DNA from: CAIUGU01 sp965279735
GTDB taxonomy: Bacteria > Pseudomonadota > Gammaproteobacteria > Steroidobacterales > Steroidobacteraceae
Direction of reading: 5' to 3'
Assembly (NCBI GenBank): GCA_965279735.1
Contig: OZ257260.1
Location: 186,001 to 250,000 of the forward strand
Length of the DNA stretch: 64,000 bases
Made by a program: the position numbers and the translations under genes. The notes beneath the pieces are model-generated. The model had not been told where the DNA came from. It ran no database searches and saw nothing but the letters and a program-made list of their open reading frames with translations. This document shows positions 61,954-64,000 of the stretch, in pieces (the first letter of the stretch is position 1; every line of letters starts with the position of its first letter).

Positions 61954-63519
61954 ATGATGCGGTCCATTGCAGCTGGCGTAACTCTTACACTACTCGCAGC
62001 ACCCATGCTGCTCCAGGCGTCGAGCCACCGGGAGGCCCCCTTCATCACCGGGATGCCGAAGGTGGATGGCACCGATCTGTTCGTATTCAACAGCTACGAG
62101 TCGGGTCGCGAAGGCTACGTCACCCTGCTCGCGAACTACTATCCGCTCCAGGAGCCAGGAGGTGGGCCGAACTATTTCCAGATGGATGAAACCGGACGTT
62201 ATTACATCCGTGTGGACAACGATGGCGATGCCATCGAGGACATCACGTTCATCTTCCAGTTCCGGAGCACCTTGGCGAATTCGAACACGGGCATCACGTT
62301 CCCGGTGGGAAGTGCGCAGGTCCCGGTGCCGTTGAAACACGTGGGTCCGGTCAGTGCGACTGATCAGAGTGCATTGAACGTGCGTGAGACCTACCAGCTC
62401 CTGGTGAGCCGGGGGCCCAACCAGACCACTTCGTACGCAACAACCGCAGATGGATCGCGCGACCTGGTCAAGCCCTACGATTTCGCCGGCACAAAGACTT
62501 TCGGGAGCAAAGCGGCCTATGAATCGTATGCACGGCAATACATTTATACGGTCAACCTTCCGGGCTGCGCGCAGCCAGCGCGGGTTTTCGTCGGGCAGCG
62601 CGACGAGCCTTTCCAGATCAACGTCGGCAAGATCTTCGATCTCGTCAACTTCGTCCCCGTCGAGGCGGGAGCGGTTCCCGGACTGCCTGGTATCGCCCAG
62701 AGCCCGGAAAATGACGAACTCGCCAACAAGAATGTCACCACGCTTGGCCTGGAAGTGCATTCGAGCTGTTTGACAGGCGCAGGCAATGGCGTGATCGGCG
62801 CCTGGACGACGGCATCACTACCGCAAGCGCGTGTGCTGGCACGTTCATCCTATGCCAATCAGCCGGCAGCTACTGGCGGTGCCTTTACCCAGGTATCGCG
62901 CCTCGGAATGCCCCTCGTGAACGAGATCGTCATCGGTGTACCCGACAAGGATAAATTCAATCGCAGCAAGCCGTCAGGCGACGCGCAGTTTCTGAACTAC
63001 GTGACCAACCCGACGCTTCCCGCCATCCTGAATGCGTTGTTCCTCGCACCCGTAAACTCTGTCCTTCCGGCACCCGTCGCCAGCCTGGCGCCGTCGAACC
63101 TGCCTCGCAATGATCTCGTCACGGCCTTTCTGACCGGATTTCCCGGCGTCAATCAGCTTGCCAAGGTCACTCCTTCGGAGATGATGCGGCTCAACACGAA
63201 GATTGCTGCCACGGCTCCGGCTCAACAGAACTCGATGGGTGTGCTGGGCGGCGACCTTGCGGGATTTCCCAACGGGCGCCGACCGGGTGATGACGTGACG
63301 GATATCGAGCTTCGCGTCGCCATGGGAAGGCTCTGTCATCCCGTCACCATAGGCGGTACAGCCACGGACCTTGGTTTGTGCAGGCCTGCAGATGCTCCCG
63401 TTGGCACGGTTCCGTTCACGGATGGTGCTCCGACCAAGGCAGCGGACTTCGACATGGTGTTCCCGTATTTCCGGACGCCTTATGCGGGGTCGACCGATTT
63501 TGCCGCGGCGCAGAACTAG
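61954..63519 (+). CDS. secreted DUF4331 family protein
   Basis: A 521-residue exported protein of the DUF4331 family: SSHREAPFITGMPKVDGTD at the mature start, YYIRVDNDGDAIEDITF, RVFVGQRDEPFQINVGKIFD and GLEVHSSCL. The Asp/Asn-rich DNDGDAIED loop could bind calcium. The function is unknown; members are often beside lipoproteins. GGAGG precedes the ATG. It is 9 bases before the partial lipoprotein, so they form an operon. Confidence 0.88.
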   Translation: MMRSIAAGVTLTLLAAPMLLQASSHREAPFITGMPKVDGTDLFVFNSYESGREGYVTLLANYYPLQEPGGGPNYFQMDETGRYYIRVDNDGDAIEDITFIFQFRSTLANSNTGITFPVGSAQVPVPLKHVGPVSATDQSALNVRETYQLLVSRGPNQTTSYATTADGSRDLVKPYDFAGTKTFGSKAAYESYARQYIYTVNLPGCAQPARVFVGQRDEPFQINVGKIFDLVNFVPVEAGAVPGLPGIAQSPENDELANKNVTTLGLEVHSSCLTGAGNGVIGAWTTASLPQARVLARSSYANQPAATGGAFTQVSRLGMPLVNEIVIGVPDKDKFNRSKPSGDAQFLNYVTNPTLPAILNALFLAPVNSVLPAPVASLAPSNLPRNDLVTAFLTGFPGVNQLAKVTPSEMMRLNTKIAATAPAQQNSMGVLGGDLAGFPNGRRPGDDVTDIELRVAMGRLCHPVTIGGTATDLGLCRPADAPVGTVPFTDGAPTKAADFDMVFPYFRTPYAGSTDFAAAQN

Positions 63520-63528
63520 GAGGCGCAA

Positions 63529-64000
63529 ATGAAAATCGCAAGCACAGTGTCGATTGCGCTATCTCTGGGCATCGGGCTTTCGGGTTGCGGGGGAGGCTCA
63601 TCGGAAGGAATGGGTGCGGGCCCTGTTTCCGGAGCTCCTCCGGTCACGAACACCGCTCCGACAATGACCGGTCTCCCGGCCGAGAAAGTCGTTCTGCAGG
63701 ATGCGACCAGCGACGTGATCCCTTTCAGCGTCAATGACTCTGAATCGGGTGCGGTAAGCGTGGGACTGACGATCACGTCGTCCGCGCCGGAAATCATTGC
63801 GCCGGAGGCGATTCAACTGCAAGGCAACGGCAGCGCGCGAGGGCTCGTCATTGTTCCTGTAGCTGGAGCCGCCGGGATATCAACCGTAACCCTGAAAGCA
63901 GTCGATCCTTCCGGATTGACGACGTCGCAGTCGCTGAGGGTGGAAGTCACGGGCGTGCAGCGGTCCTATCGGGAGATGGTAGGAACGGTTTTCGCCCAAG
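63529..64000 (+). CDS. lipoprotein, cut by the right window edge (partial)
   Basis: The frame from ATG 63529 is open to the end of the window (157 residues seen). Lipobox LSGC with Cys20, then a Gly/Ser linker and beta-strand-rich repeats (VLQDATSDVIPFSVNDSES, VTLKAVDPSGLT) like Ig/cadherin-type domains. AGGAGG overlaps the end of the DUF4331 gene and precedes the ATG. It likely forms a secreted pair with DUF4331. The C-terminus is unknown. Confidence 0.8.
   Translation, partial: MKIASTVSIALSLGIGLSGCGGGSSEGMGAGPVSGAPPVTNTAPTMTGLPAEKVVLQDATSDVIPFSVNDSESGAVSVGLTITSSAPEIIAPEAIQLQGNGSARGLVIVPVAGAAGISTVTLKAVDPSGLTTSQSLRVEVTGVQRSYREMVGTVFAQ

Overview
The window is high-GC chromosomal DNA with gammaproteobacterial features: a TonB-dependent receptor, many lipoproteins, a Pit/DUF47 phosphate pair, a YegD-type Hsp70 and several Tat signals. 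The gene families, especially the many exported oxidoreductases and hydrolases, fit a steroidobacter- or nevskiales-like environmental lineage, but that placement is inference from family content alone. I see no rRNA, tRNA, CRISPR array, intact transposase or integrase.

Layout. 1-3000: an HNH nuclease resembling the PtuB subunit of Septu defence, palindromic REP-like repeats, a secreted alpha/beta hydrolase and a small exported protein. 3000-7000: exported sugar dehydrogenase, orphan ModA-like binding protein, and the DUF47-Pit phosphate operon. 7000-14000: two secreted proteins of unknown role, a lipoprotein with three tandem repeats, then an exported amidohydrolase with a tandem NTF2-like protein and an HpaI-like aldolase. 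14000-19750: ArsR-SRPBCC operon with an operator over its start codon, orphan ParA and small DUF proteins (DUF1428, DUF1801, DUF4112). 19750-27200: YegD, exported esterases, SMP-30 propeller, Tat-dependent alcohol dehydrogenase, GFA protein, a 24-residue membrane peptide and a Tat-dependent dienelactone hydrolase. 27400-33200: first cluster of a secreted family with the motif DGRxHP...GHSxGxWEG, interleaved with DUF6152 proteins. 33300-41600: large lipoprotein, exported methyltransferase, second orphan ModA-like protein, lactonase and LVIVD propellers, another GHSxGxWEG member. 41800-46400: TonB receptor and dual-domain phytase. 46500-55800: DsbA-like protein, 2OG oxygenase, DUF4142, two metallo-beta-lactamase (MBL) enzymes. 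55800-60000: second GHSxGxWEG/DUF6152 cluster ending in a fusion to a degenerate MBL domain. 60000-64000: MFS pump, deacetylase pseudogene, DUF4331 protein and a lipoprotein cut by the window edge.

Most products carry a signal peptide, lipobox, Tat motif or membrane anchor, so the region is largely an exported-protein repertoire. The best candidate for an undescribed system is the GHSxGxWEG family (five clear members, one fusion, one divergent relative) with three DUF6152 partners. The partners pair with it in overlapping stop/start arrangements, and all three are predicted to be processed to a mature His-His N-terminus, which suggests a periplasmic metal or redox function. Phosphate is a second theme: Pit/DUF47, phytase and TonB receptor.
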